From Fallopia convolvulus (taxonomy: Eukaryota; Streptophyta; Magnoliopsida; Caryophyllales; Polygonaceae), in assembly GCA_964016875.1 (NCBI GenBank), contig OZ024724.1:28171786-28235785 (forward strand): 64,000 nucleotides of DNA. Direction: 5' to 3'. A model generated the notes under the pieces. It saw only the letters and a program-made list of their open reading frames with translations, had not been told where the DNA came from and made no database searches. Each line of letters opens with the position of its first letter. The stretch's first letter is position 1. Shown here piece after piece: positions 1-11,008 of this stretch. The position numbers were made by a program, and so were the translations under genes.

Positions 1-501
1 CGTTTTGGCACATACCAAAACGACATTGTTTAATTTAAATGGCAAAAACAAAAAAAAAATCGCCAGATATGTTTTATCTTCTTCCCCCTTTTCCTTGGGT
101 TTTCTCAAGCTCCATTAATGAAGTTTTCAGATCTAGCAGGGGGCTGAAATTTTCATGAGGAAATATTCCCGGCATAACTAGAGGCTCACAGGGGGGTGGC
201 CGCCCCTACAAACCCCCCATGTCTGCCACTGCCTTCTGCGTTTTGGCTTGATCTTTAATGAGACAGAGAATATATGTCGGCGGTGAAGAAAGTGCCAACA
301 GAGAAGATATGCAGTCTTGATTTTTAGGCAGAGAAGATAGAGAGGAAAAAGAAAAAAAAGAAAATTGATATTTAATAAAAAAAACTTGTTTAGTTTTAAA
401 TTTTTTAATTAAAATTTAATAAAATCATCCTGTGGCATAAATAATGATTACATGGCATAAAATCATCTATGTTGTGCTTACATGGCACAACGCGAGTGTA
501 T
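1..501. other. AT-rich flank, no gene seen
   Basis: No coding sequence or recognisable element was found. The first 22 bases form a perfect inverted repeat, with 8-bp arms around a 6-base loop. Because it lies at the window edge, its context is unknown. The flank ends in TGTAC (502-506), the left target-site duplication of the next element. Confidence 0.6.
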
Positions 502-506
502 TGTAC

Positions 507-929
507 TGATACGGGAGAAATATCGAATGTCAGACCATCTCGGGTTCGTCGTCGTCCACGACGATATGCGGAGTAGTTTTTATATATTTATAATATTGAT
601 TTATACTTTTTTAGAGTAGTTATTTATAATATTCAGCGTTATATTTAATTTATGTAATTTTTATAAACTAGAGCAAAGCTCTCTTCTCGGGTTTTCTTTA
701 CGGTTCGTTCCCGGGACGCCTTTTTTGAACCGTTAGGACTTAGGTATAAATACTCTTGGTTTTCATTCTCATAATTTATCCAAGAATTTCGTTTGCCCTA
801 ATTTTATTTGTCTCTTGCTTTCCTGTGGCTACCAGCCACAATTATCCTGAGTCGGAATCCACATCGGATTAGGCTCAACCCCCTTGACCAACAAGGGTTC
901 GATACGCGGTCCACACCGGGTCCGTATCA
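507..929 (+). repeat. 5' LTR of the Reina-like element
   Basis: Direct repeat of 5773-6193, 423 bp, starting TGATACGG and ending CCGTATCA. A TATAAATA box at about 745-752 lies in the promoter position. The first 70 bp keep the coding remnant of the polyprotein C-terminus, because the pol frame runs into the 3' LTR. Confidence 0.93.
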
Positions 930-931
930 TC

Positions 932-943
932 TGGTGCTTTCAC
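932..943 (+). other. Primer-binding site of the Reina-like element
   Basis: TGGTGCTTTCAC starts two bases after the 5' LTR. It begins with TGG, the complement of a tRNA 3' CCA end. The tRNA species is not assigned from the sequence alone. Confidence 0.65.
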
Positions 944-953
944 CTGAACCATC

Positions 954-2507
954 ATGTCTAAGTCGTCCACGGAGGCGTTTGAACAACAGGCCGGCGAGAA
1001 GCCGGATCTTCATGATCTAATGTTACAGATTCACGATGATCTCCAAAAACTCCGGCAAGATGTTGACGTTGAGCGCGCCCGTAACAGCGAGTTTCGCACA
1101 GCGTGGCGTCAACCACCACAACAGTCAGCGGTTTTCACCGCCACTCCATCGTTGGCAGCGCCAACCAGTACCGTCTGGCCTGCGCTCGTGTCGCCAATCA
1201 ACACACCCCCGCTGTCCGTAGCGGGTCTTCAACACGCGGCACCAAACCCTAATTTGGCTGCCATGATTCCGAGCCTTGAACAGCCTCCACCGAACCCTAA
1301 TGCCACAACGGCCGGTTTCGCAGGATGGGGTCCGAGCGCTCCAGGCCCTAGCGCGGCACCGCCCTTCGCATACCCTAACTCGAGTTGGCCTCCACCGATT
1401 CCGCATTCACAAGCCATTCTGAATCCTAGACCGATCGTGACACAAATCGCGGGTTATCCACCACCACACCTTGATGGGACCAACATCATGCCCTATACAG
1501 TCGCCGATCCATATGAACAACGTACTGGCGGTCGTCTACCGGGACATCCGGACGGGATTCCGAAATCGCGAGTCGATCCACCACGCTTTAATGGTTCGGA
1601 TCCGAATGGTTGGATTTCGAGTGCAAGCATACTTTGACTACTTTCAGACTTCTGAGTTTGATCGCCTGCGTTTAGTCGGAACATTAATCGATCATCCGGC
1701 ATCAGACTGGTTTTGTTATCAACGCCGAAATAACTGCGGCGAAACATGGCAACATTCCTATTATCCGTTCAACAACGGTTTGATCCGACGTACTACGAGG
1801 ATTACACAGGTCTATTGGCTAATTTGAAACAAAAGACATCGGTGCTGGATTATCAGACGGAGTTTGAAGCCTTATTGAATAAAGTGACTGGCTTATCTGA
1901 AACAACTCTGATCTCCCTCTTTAAGGCCGGATTGAAACAACCTGTGCATCGTGAATTGAATCTGCGGAATCCGACATCACTAGCACAGGCTTTTGCACTG
2001 GCCCGTGAATTGGCAACCTCTTACACGGAAATCATGTCGCCATGGATGGCAAACAAATGGCCGTGGTCTTCCTCCAGCGCGCGCCCAGCTCCGGCCCAGC
2101 CGAAAACCAACCCCTCCACGCCGATAAGTTCGGCCGAACCTACACAGCCAGCGCCTACCTCTAACGGTAATTTTTCTTCTCTTCCAATTCGTCGTCTTTC
2201 TAGAGCTGAACGTGATGAACGTACTAAAAAAGGCTTATGTTGGAATTGTGATGAGAGGTACACTCGGGGACATCTCTGCACACCCCATTTTCTGGCATTA
2301 TTAAGCTGTGAAGATAGCGATGACGAGGTTGAGGATGAGAATTCAGATGAGCTCGCCGTTCAGGCCGATATTTCTAGCTTGAATTCCATGGAGGGACTAC
2401 CGAATCCGCGCTCATTGCGCCTTTCGGGATCGATCAACGAGACACCGATTCAGGTTCTGATTGACGGAGGTAGTACTCATAATTTTATTCATCCTGAATT
2501 AGCTTAG
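954..2507 (+). pseudogene. gag and protease of the Reina-like element, frameshifted
   Basis: Gag would form the retrotransposon particle and bind RNA, and the protease would cleave the polyprotein. The frame opens at the ATG at 954, just after the primer site, with a Pro/Ala-rich N-terminus. At about 1617 the frame shifts into the capsid-like segment (the residues around AYFDYFQTSEFDRLRLV), and at about 1740 it shifts back. A zinc knuckle (CWNC...GHLC) lies near 2238-2280. The protease motif DGGSTHNF lies near 2463-2490. The frame stops at a TAG at 2505-2507, where related elements continue with glutamine. The two shifts compensate each other, so they are real small indels and not a change of gene. 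Confidence 0.85.
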
Positions 2508-5500
2508 AAGTTACAATTGCCGCTGCTTAAGATATCACCTTTCCGCATTTTTGTTGGCAACGGGGCTTACTTATTATGTTCCTATCAGTGTCCGGCAACT
2601 AGTATTATTCTGCAGGGTCATAACTTTTCTATTGATCTCTTTGTGCTCACGGTTCATGGGCCGTAAGTGGTTCTCGTGTACAATGGTTGCAAATGTTGGG
2701 CATTGTGTCCCATGATTATGCTAAACTGACGATGCAGTTTGTCTAGAATGATAAATCCGTGTATCAGAAAGGCGACCGGCAAGCGCCGAAACCGATTTCT
2801 ATGTCGGAACTTCACTCTCTCTGCGCTTCGGATAGTATTCAGGATTGTTTTGAAATCCTTAGCATCACGCCTACCGAGTCCTCTGCGTCTTCGGATTGGC
2901 CGTCCGATACGATGCCGGAAATACGCGAGGTGCTCGAAAAGCGTCGTGCGGTTTTTACCGTGCCGACGGGTGTTCCTCCGGTTCGGCCATGGGATCATCA
3001 TATTCACCTGCAACCGGGTTCTAAACCGGTTAACGTCCGTCCCTATCGGTACCCGTACTTTTAGAAAGCTGCAATTGAACGCCAGGTTAAATCTATGTTG
3101 GAACAGGGCATCATTCAGCACAGTACCAGTCCATTTTCATCTCCGGCTCTCCTCGTCAAGAAGAAAGATGGCAGTTTTCGCTTCTGCATCGACTACCGTG
3201 CCCTGAATGGCCTCACCGTCGCAGATAAGTTTCCTATCCCCACTGTTGATGAATTATTTGATGAATTGGGAAATGAAGTTATTTTTACTAAGCTTGATTT
3301 ACGTTCCGGTTATCATCAGATTCGGATGCACTCGTCCAATATTTATAAAACTACTTTTAGGACACATGATGGGCATTTTGAGTTCTTGGTTATGCCCTTT
3401 GGCCTGACCAACGCTCCGTCTACATTTCAGGCTGCCATGAACAATATCTTTGCTCCATATCTGCGCAAATTCGTGATTGTATTTTTTGATGATATTCTGA
3501 TCTACAGTCCGTCTGTTTCAGCTCATGCTTCAGATCTTGACACTGTTTTGCAGATTCTTCAGGCTAATAATTTTTATGTCAAAGGTTCGAAATGCTCTTT
3601 TGGCACTTCTCAGGTCGCGTATCTTGGACACATTGTCTCTGATGGGCAATTGATAGCCGACCCGGCCAAGCTGTCGGCCATGGTCGATTGGCCTCCTCCC
3701 CGATCCATGAAACAATTGCGTGGGTTTTTGGGCCTGACAGGTTATTACCGGAAGTTTATTCGTCATTACGCCTTGATGGCAGCTCCTTTAACTGATTTGC
3801 TACAAAAGGATAAATTCGAGTGGTCAGCATCAGCCGAGGAGGCATTTCAGAAATTGAAATCCGCTATGATGGAACCTCCTATTCTTCAGCTCCCTGATTT
3901 TTCTAATCTCTTTATTATTGAGACAGATGCTTCTGACGAAGGGAACGGTGCACTTCTTTTACAAGACGAACGACCTCTATCTTTCTTCAGTAAGAAGCTC
4001 GGCATTCGTCGGCGCGGGTCTTCCGCATATCACAGGGAACTTTTTGCTATAGTTTCCGCTGTTCAGAAATGGCGCCAGTATTTGTTGGGACGAGAATTCG
4101 TCATTCGCAGTGATCAGAAAAGTCTGAAGGAGCTCCTGACGCAAGTAATTCAGACACCCGATCAACAGTTCTTCATGCGGAAACTCATGGGCTACAAATT
4201 TCGCATCGAATACAAATCCGGTGCCAGTCACCGCGCCGCCGACGCATTATCTCGCTGCATGATAGATGATGAAGCGACTCTACAACAACTTCTGTCTTTT
4301 GCGGCTCCGCTGCCTGACTTGTTGCATCGCATCCGGGCTGAGAATTCGACATTGGACGATCTCCGACTGATGCACGACGCGGCTGCCGCCGGCAAGTTAG
4401 CCGAGCCATTCCGAGTTTTTGATGGTATTGTTTATTCCGGACATCATTTAGTGATTGGTGCTGCCTCACCGCTCAAAGCGGATATCTTATCTGAGTTTCA
4501 CTCGTCGCCCAGTGCTGGCCACCCGGGAATTGATCGCACTTTCTGTCGAGTCGCAGAGGTATTTTATTGGAAAGGCATGCGCATTGATGTTAAGAGCTTT
4601 GTTGACTCTTGTTTAATATTCCAGTCGACGAAATATAGTATTGCGAAGCCTGCCGGCTTAATTCAGCCTTTGTCAGTCCCTCAGCAGGTCTGGGACGATT
4701 TGTCTATGGATTTCATTACCGGATTACCTCCGTCCCGAGGCCATACGACGATTTTCGTTGTCGTTGACAGATTATCTAAGTACGCACACTTCGGCGCACT
4801 CAACCCTTCTTTCGACGCACTACGGGTTGCTTCTTTGTTCGTCGATTTGGTTGTCAAACTCCATGGCATCCCGGCTACTATTGTGTCTAACAGAGATCCT
4901 ATTTTTCGCAGTACTTTCTGGTCAGAATTACACCGCTTGAGCGGTACTAAATTACATCATAGTACAGCATACCACCCTCAGTCAGACGGGCAAACAAAAG
5001 TCAAAAATCGCGGGTTGGAACAGTATCTGCGCGCCTTCACTCAAGGACGCCCGCGTCGTTGGTTTGATTTTTTACCGTGGGCAGAATTGGCCTTAAATTC
5101 TATGTATCATGAGGGCCTCGGGATGTCTCCGTTCAAGGCTTTATATGGGAGAGACGCGCCCCCTATTGCGCGAGTGACAATTCCGACAAGGCCGCCTACC
5201 CCGGCGTCGGAGGCCATGCGTGATCGGGAGTAGGTTTTGGACTTAATCCGCCTTAATTTTTCCAAGATGCAGCAGCGTATGATTCGCCAGGCAAACAAGC
5301 ATCGGAAGGATGTTGAATTCAATGTGGGCGATCGTGTACTCTTGAAATTACAGCCGTATCGCCAACACTCGGTCAGTCGCCCTCTATCTGCTAAACTCGC
5401 TCGCCGTTTTTATGGGCCATTTACTATTCTTGAGCGCATTGGGCCAGTTGCGTACTGCTTGGAGCTTCCGGATACGGCGCGTATACATAATGTGTTCCAT

Positions 5501-5842
5501 GTGTTCCTGCTTCGGCCATTCATTCCGGACGGGTCTCCGATTGTACCAGCTTCTTTACCGCCGGAATTTTTGTATGATCGCCCAATATCTCGACCGGTGC
5601 GCGCCACTGCCGTGCGAGAGGTAATCGTGGATGGCGTTCCTCGAGCCGAATGGCTCATCGAGTGGTCCGACGGGGCGCCAACCACGGTCACATGGGAGCC
5701 GGTTGAGGTCATTTCCCGCTCCTTTCCTGATTTACGGCTTGAGGACAAGCCGATGCTCAACAGGGGAGAGAATGATACGGGAGAAATATCGAATGCCAAA
5801 CCATCTCGGGTTCGTCGTCGTCCACGACGATATGAGGAGTAG
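2508..5842 (+). pseudogene. pol (RT, RNase H, integrase, chromodomain) of the Reina-like element
   Basis: Most of this region is one frame broken by in-frame TAG at 2744, 3062 and 5231. After a shift near 2660, the segment before RT runs to 3061. The block 3095-5230 holds RT (IDYRALN near 3190, the FFDD catalytic box near 3485), RNase H (ETDASDEG near 3920) and integrase. 5237-5842 holds the integrase C-terminus and a chromodomain (near 5600-5740), a module known in chromoviruses to bind modified histone H3. Three integrase residues are lost. The second zinc-finger cysteine is Phe (4619-4621). The second catalytic Asp is Asn (4889-4891). The catalytic Glu is Lys (4997-4999). The frame ends inside the 3' LTR, and the polypurine tract (about 5762-5772) lies within the coding frame. 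Confidence 0.9.
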
Positions 5843-6193
5843 TTTTTATATATTTATAATATTGATTTATACTTTTTTAGAGTAGTTATTTATAATATTC
5901 AGCGTTATATTTAATTTATGTAATTTTTATAAACTAGCAAAGCTCTCTTCTCGGGTTTTCTTTACGGTTCTTTCCCGGGACGCCTTTTTTGAACCGTTAG
6001 GGCTTAGGTATAAATACTCTTGGTTTTCATTCTCATAATTTATCCAAGAATTTAGTTTGCCCTAATTTTATTTGTCTCTTGCTTTCCTGTGGCTACCAAC
6101 CACAATTATCTTGAGTCGGAATCCACATCGGATTAGGCTCAACCCCCTTGACCAACAAGGGTTCGATACGCGGTACACACCGGGTCCGTATCA
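5773..6193 (+). repeat. 3' LTR of the Reina-like element
   Basis: Copy of 507-929, 421 bp, about 98% identical by eye. It is preceded by the purine run AGGGGAGAGAA and followed directly by the TGTAC duplication. It lacks a 2-bp AG present in the 5' copy near 672. Confidence 0.93.
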
Positions 6194-6336
6194 TGTACGC
6201 AAGTGGATCTCATGTCATTTCTGTTTAAAAGACAAAAAAATAGTTGTAAAATCTCAAATTATGTATTCAAAGATCTTTATGTATTCTGCCTACTCATCTA
6301 TCATCCACCATCATCATTATCATCCCATCATATGAG

Positions 6337-7446
6337 TTTTTTTTTCTTTTGGTGCCCCAAAAAATTTTTTATTCTTTTTGGTGTCCCTATAGTCTTAAAA
6401 AAGTTCTTTCCGTAGCCTAGATACATCTAAACCCAAATTCCATCCATTTTACTCCAATTTCCGTTAACAATTTATTTTAAAAAATAGAAAATCTAAAAAC
6501 TCCTATTTTTTAACAATTTTCGTAGCTTATGCTCCTATTTTTTTACTTAGAAAAGTCAAAAATGAATTTTACTCCATCTCTTTTCTAGAGCGGTGAATCA
6601 ATCAATGGCAGCTAATCCATGGCAGCCATTCTGCTCTTCTCCGTAGCTAATCCATGGAAGCCATCGAATCCGTCGGCCGGAGAAGCCAACTACGTCGCTC
6701 TGCGTCGCTACAGATCAACCGGCCGACGGAGTGGAACGTCACAATCCCGCTCTTCTCTCCGGTCACCTCTCCTCAGGCACCGATGTTCATCCAGGCGAAG
6801 ACACCGGAGATTGATTTGTGAAAGGACGACCACCACCACAATCACAACGACCAGGCGTCCACCGCCGGATCCGACCAGAAGCCGACCGCGGTGTCCAAGA
6901 TATGGCAGGCCGAGTCGTTCGGCTTCGAGTCGGCGCCATTGGCGTCGTTTGTCTTCGTAGATGATTCTAGAAGATGATTGATAAGTAGAGTACTAGAGAT
7001 TTCCGGTGAATTGATTTAGGATCAATCTTTTGACAAATCTGACGATGCCGATGTGTTCTAGGGTTTCATGAGATAATTTCTTCGTAATTGATTAGGAATT
7101 TATGTTCTAAAAAAAGATTAGAATTTTCGAATTTGTGAATAAAATTATTTATGATCCGCCTCTTGAAGCCCAAATTTGTTTCTTGTGCAATTTGTGAATA
7201 AAAGTATTAGCTAAGGATTATTAAAACTAAAAAATCTTGGATTTATTTTTAATTTTTTGGGATTTTTTTAAGCTATCAACGGAATAGTTTATTTTTGGAT
7301 GGAAATTAGGTTTTTATACACTTTAGGTTACGGGGCAAAATAAGTACAAACTACAAGGGTACCAAAAGGAAAACGAAAATTTTTGAACACAAAGAAAAAA
7401 AGTCCAAACCTTGAGGGTACCAAAAGAAAAATCCCTCTCGAAAGCC
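6337..7446. mobile_element. MULE-like element with 9-bp TSD carrying a gene-like fragment
   Basis: A perfect 9-bp repeat TCATATGAG lies at 6328-6336 and 7447-7455, the duplication length typical of Mutator-like elements. The ends are imperfect inverted repeats: the left has TTTTTCTTTTGGTGCCC and, further in, CCAAATTCCATCC; the right, read in reverse, has TTTTTCTTTTGGTACCC and CTAATTTCCATCC. The right end carries about 14 extra bases outside the repeat, so the left terminus may have been trimmed. The terminal parts are AT-rich, while 6600-6960 is GC-rich and gene-like. No transposase is present, so the element is non-autonomous. Class assignment rests on duplication length and architecture. 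Confidence 0.6.
6654..6977 (+). pseudogene. GC-rich captured gene fragment inside the MULE-like element
   Basis: The frame opens with an ATG at 6654. It reads a Ser/Arg-rich start followed by NVTIPLFSPVTSPQAPMF, meets TGA at 6819-6821, and continues in the same frame with SKIWQAESFGFES to a TGA at 6975. Base composition and sequence complexity differ sharply from the AT-rich terminal arms. I do not recognise the source gene. The in-frame TGA would be explained by CGA to TGA. The most economical reading is a host exon captured by a Pack-MULE; a short host gene later flanked by repeats is the alternative. Confidence 0.45.
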
Positions 7447-7481
7447 TCATATGAGTTGAATCAACCAATTAAGAAAATCAG

Positions 7482-8343
7482 GAAAATTACGGTTGGTACC
7501 CTCGAATTTTTGGCTTTTTCGGATGGTGCCCTGAAAAAAACTTATTCCGAGTGGTACCCCTAAACTTTTGCTAAAGTCCGCCAGATGCCCTTACTAGTGA
7601 ATTTTCGTTAGTTTTTAATTAAATAAGTATGTTTTCTAATGAATTTTTTTATTTAATTAAATAAAAACAAAATTTAAGTTTAATAAAAATTAAAATAAAT
7701 CATATAAAATATTATATTAAAAATATTATATTATATATTTCTCAAGTTGATTGAATGTTGTATAATTAAAAAAAATTTAAGTTAAAATAAAAAATATTAC
7801 AATATTTATATTAAAATTAATAATTAAAATTTTCATTTAGGTTTTATGTAATAGTTTTGACAATTTTTTAGAAAAACTAATAGAACTTTTGTTATGGTAC
7901 TCTCAAGTTACAATAAAATTTTAATATTTATTAAGTTTTGAAAATTTTCAAAATCACTATATAAAATCTACATGAAAATTTTTAATCATGCATTATTTTT
8001 TATTTTAATATAAATATTATAATATTTTTGGTTTTAAATTAAAATTATTTTAATCATACAACATACAATCTACTTGACAATATATATAATATAAATTTTA
8101 ATTTAATATTTTTATACAATTTATTTGAATTTTTATTAAATTAATTTTTTTAATTTATTTAAATACAAAAATATATATTTTTCATTAGAAAACATACTTA
8201 TTTAGTTAAAAATTAATAAAAATTCACTACTAAGAACATCTGGCGGACTTTAGCAAATGTTTAATAGTACCACTCGGAATAAATTTTTTTTTAGGACACC
8301 ATCTAAAAAAGCCAAAAACTCCAGAATGTCAAACGGAATTTTC
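7482..8343. mobile_element. Foldback element with long terminal inverted repeats
   Basis: The outer ~170 bp at each end are inverted copies of each other. For example, AAAGTCCGCCAGATG near 7573 pairs with CATCTGGCGGACTTT near 8237, and TATGTTTTCTAATGAA near 7629 pairs with its complement near 8182. The AT-rich middle also pairs imperfectly, so nearly the whole 862 bp could fold back on itself. There is no coding capacity. No target-site duplication is clear because the right flank is an A-run, so the superfamily is unassigned. The right end lies about 300 bp upstream of the DUF1005 start codon. Confidence 0.72.
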
Positions 8344-8640
8344 AAAAAAAACAAATACTCCAAATTATGAAATTAAAAAAAAAAAAGAGAAAACAGGAAA
8401 GGAAAGGTTGCATCCATTGAAGCACCTGTCATGGATAACAACTCGCTGTCAAACCTGCAGCATACGCCCGCGGTATGTAGAGTGGGTGCCAGCTCACATT
8501 TCCTGTTATCTTTCACCCTCTCTCCTCGTTCCGTTAATATCTCCCCCAATTTCGCTTTCCCACTTTCCCACCACTCTCCTGATCCCAAATCCCAATTTTC
8601 CTGTTTCGTCGTCGAATTTTGAAATTCACTTCAACAGGCC

Positions 8641-10541
8641 ATGGATCCGTGCCCGTTTGTGCGGATACGGGTCGGAAATCTCGTCCTTAAGCTCCCGAAT
8701 CCTCCATCTTCTTCTTCCTCCTCCTTCTACTACTGTAAAATCAGGCTCTCCGATTTCCCAATCCAGATCGCTTCCGTGCCCCTAACGCCGACGGAATCCG
8801 CTCCCGCCGCCGCCGCCCCCTCCTCCTCCGCAGCTGCCGCCTGCTTCACTTTCAGCAAATCGGACCTCGACGGGATAATCCTCCTCGCCAAGAAGAGCAA
8901 AAAGAAGCCTGGGCTCTCTCTAAACATCGACGTCTACGGCGACTGTAATAAGGAGAAAACGAGTTGCGGATTCGGGTTCGGTTTCGGATCCGGGAATCTA
9001 GTGGGCAGGGTTTCCTTGGCGTTGGATTTAGGGCCCGATGGGACGGCCTCCGGGCTGATGCACAACGGCTGGGTTCGGCTCCGGGGAGGGAAGAGTCATG
9101 GGAGAAACGTGCCCGAGCTTTACGTCAGCGTGAAGTCCGACCCGGATCCGAGATTCGTTTTCGAGTTCGACGGGGAGCCCGAGTGCAGTCCCCAGGTTTT
9201 CCAGGTTCAAGGCAACATTAAGCAGCCGGTTTTCACCTGCAAGTTTGGGTTCAGGAATTCCGGTGACCGGAATTTGAGATGCAGGTTAGTTGGTGTTTAC
9301 GATTGAACATGTTGTCTACACCCCATGATTTTGGTAATGTTTGATTAGTTTCAACTCAATCTCAAATTTGGTGAGTCGCTGCTCTTGGTTGTTGTTTGGT
9401 AGATGGGTTGGTATAGAAATGGTAACTAGGAAAGTGAGGACAGTCACAATTTGGTGATTAAATGCAAATTTGACTATGAAGGTTTAATTTGCTGTGTAAA
9501 GTTGTATAAATAAGATAGGATTTGTGTAGTATTTCCTAATAAGGTAAGATAGCACTGAGTTCTTAGTAGTACATAGGTGATGATATATTGGAAAAGAGGT
9601 ATAGCCTAAGGATGAAATATTCATGAAAATCTCAACAGATTAAATTAGTACAAGTAGTGATCTTTCGCAACTCAATTGTAGTGCAATTAGTACAAGTAGT
9701 TCTTAGTAGACGGCTTATTGAAGCCATGATGATAGCTTGTGTTTGTGGATTCACTTTTTTGGTGCTACTCAACTATGTATTGAGTAACATGGAATGATGA
9801 TGGATTGCTAACTGCTTTAATGCTTTTACATCCAACAGTTCAATGACATCAGAAACAAGCACACCAACAGCCTGCTGGGGAACCGACCCGCGCCACAACC
9901 ATCGCCAAATCAACCCGTCCAACGAGCGAAAGGGCTGGACAGTAACCATCCACGACCTCTCGGGATCGCCCGTAGCAGTCGCCTCCATGGTGACCCCATT
10001 TGTCCCTTCCCCGGGCTCCGACCGCGTCAGCCGCTCAAACCCGGGTGGGTGGCTTATCCTCCGCCCTGCCGACAACACGTGGAAGCCGTGGGGCCGCCTC
10101 GAGGCATGGCGGGACCACCGCACCGTCAACCACCGCTTTGAGATCCTGTCTGCCTCCTCCGGTGGCATAACACTCTCCACTTGCGCCGTCAACGCCTCCT
10201 CTGGCGGCACGTTCGCCATCGACACGGCCGCCTCTTACTACAACTCCCCCCTCACCAGCCCCAACAGTAGCTTCGACCTCACCTCGTGGTCTGGTTCGGG
10301 CTCGGGGTCTGGGTCGGATTGTGGGCCCGGGTGGATGTATAAGGGATTTGTAATGTCCACCTCGGTTGGGGGAGACAAAGCGAAGGTGGAGGTTGGGGCA
10401 CAGCATGTGACTTGCACGGAGGATGCTGCGGTGTTTGTGGCGTTGGCCGCTGCCGCTGATCTCAGCGTGGATGCTTGTAGGCCGTTCTCCCATAAGCTTA
10501 GGAAGGAGCTTAGACCGCACAATGGAGAGGTCGTCGCTTGA
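8641..10541 (+). CDS. DUF1005 family protein (two exons)
   Basis: Exons are 8641-9284 and 9839-10541; the joined product is 448 residues, close to plant DUF1005 proteins. The donor is AG|GTTAGT at 9285 and the acceptor AACAG at 9834-9838, splitting an AGT serine codon. The N-terminus MDPCPFVRIRVGNLVLKLP is the family hallmark. Exon 2 carries the conserved blocks KGWTVTIHDLSGSPVAVAS, GSDRVSRSNPGGWLILRP, WKPWGRLEAW and CTEDAAVFVALAAAADLS. A Ser-rich and an Ala-rich run in exon 1 and a Gly-Ser run in exon 2 are low-complexity spacers. The biochemical function is unknown; no signal peptide or membrane segment is evident. The frame is intact and splice sites are canonical, so this looks like a functional host gene. 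The ATG at 8641 is the only sensible start for the conserved N-terminus. Confidence 0.92.
9285..9838 (+). other. Intron of the DUF1005 gene
   Basis: A 554-bp intron, T-rich, with GTTAGT donor and a TTTACATCCAACAG acceptor. No nested element was seen. Confidence 0.85.
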
Positions 10542-11008
10542 TGTGCTTCGCTTTTTTCATTTGAGAGAGATCAACTATTTTTCCGTGTACAGCTGTATTT
10601 TTTTCCGTCCCTTTTTGTTGTTTGGGATTGAAATTGCCAAGTGTGCATGAGAATTATTTGTGTCATTTTGTTCGCTAGCATTCGTATCTACTAGTCAAGA
10701 GCTATTTTGTATATCAATTTTTTCGAAAGGTTGCATCAGTTCTAGGTAGGCCATTCCGAAATAGTACAATTTTTCTTAAAGCAGATTCGGTTTCAAGTTC
10801 ATCCAAAAAAGGGAAAACTAAATCAACTTGAATTATTTTCACTCTGAGGGTTCCGTTCGAGGGGGAAGGCGAAGTGTCCGATTGCCCTCTATTTACTACC
10901 GCTCCTTCTAATGTCATTATTTTACTACGCTTTGCCGTTGTCCATGGTTAAAAAAACCTTTCTCACCCGTTCTTTAAATTCTCCTCCCTTTTCTTTCTTC
11001 AATCTTTC
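10542..11008 (+). other. 3' flank of the DUF1005 gene
   Basis: Non-coding sequence immediately after the stop codon, presumably including the 3' UTR. Nothing else is recognisable. Confidence 0.5.

Larger units (their letters stand above)
507..6193 (+). mobile_element. Ty3/gypsy chromovirus, probably Reina clade, full length but dead
   Basis: This is a complete LTR retrotransposon of 5,687 bp. Two LTRs of about 420 bp flank gag, protease, reverse transcriptase, RNase H, integrase and a chromodomain, in that order. The 5-bp target-site duplication TGTAC is intact at 502-506 and 6194-6198. The LTRs end in a perfect 8-bp inverted repeat (TGATACGG/CCGTATCA). Compact size, short LTRs, the D-G-G-S-T-H-N-F protease motif and a C-terminal chromodomain suggest the Reina clade; the clade is an inference. 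The coding region has several stops and frameshifts and substituted integrase catalytic residues, so it cannot be autonomous. The LTRs differ by about nine substitutions and one 2-bp indel (counted by eye), which points to a fairly recent insertion. Confidence 0.93.
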
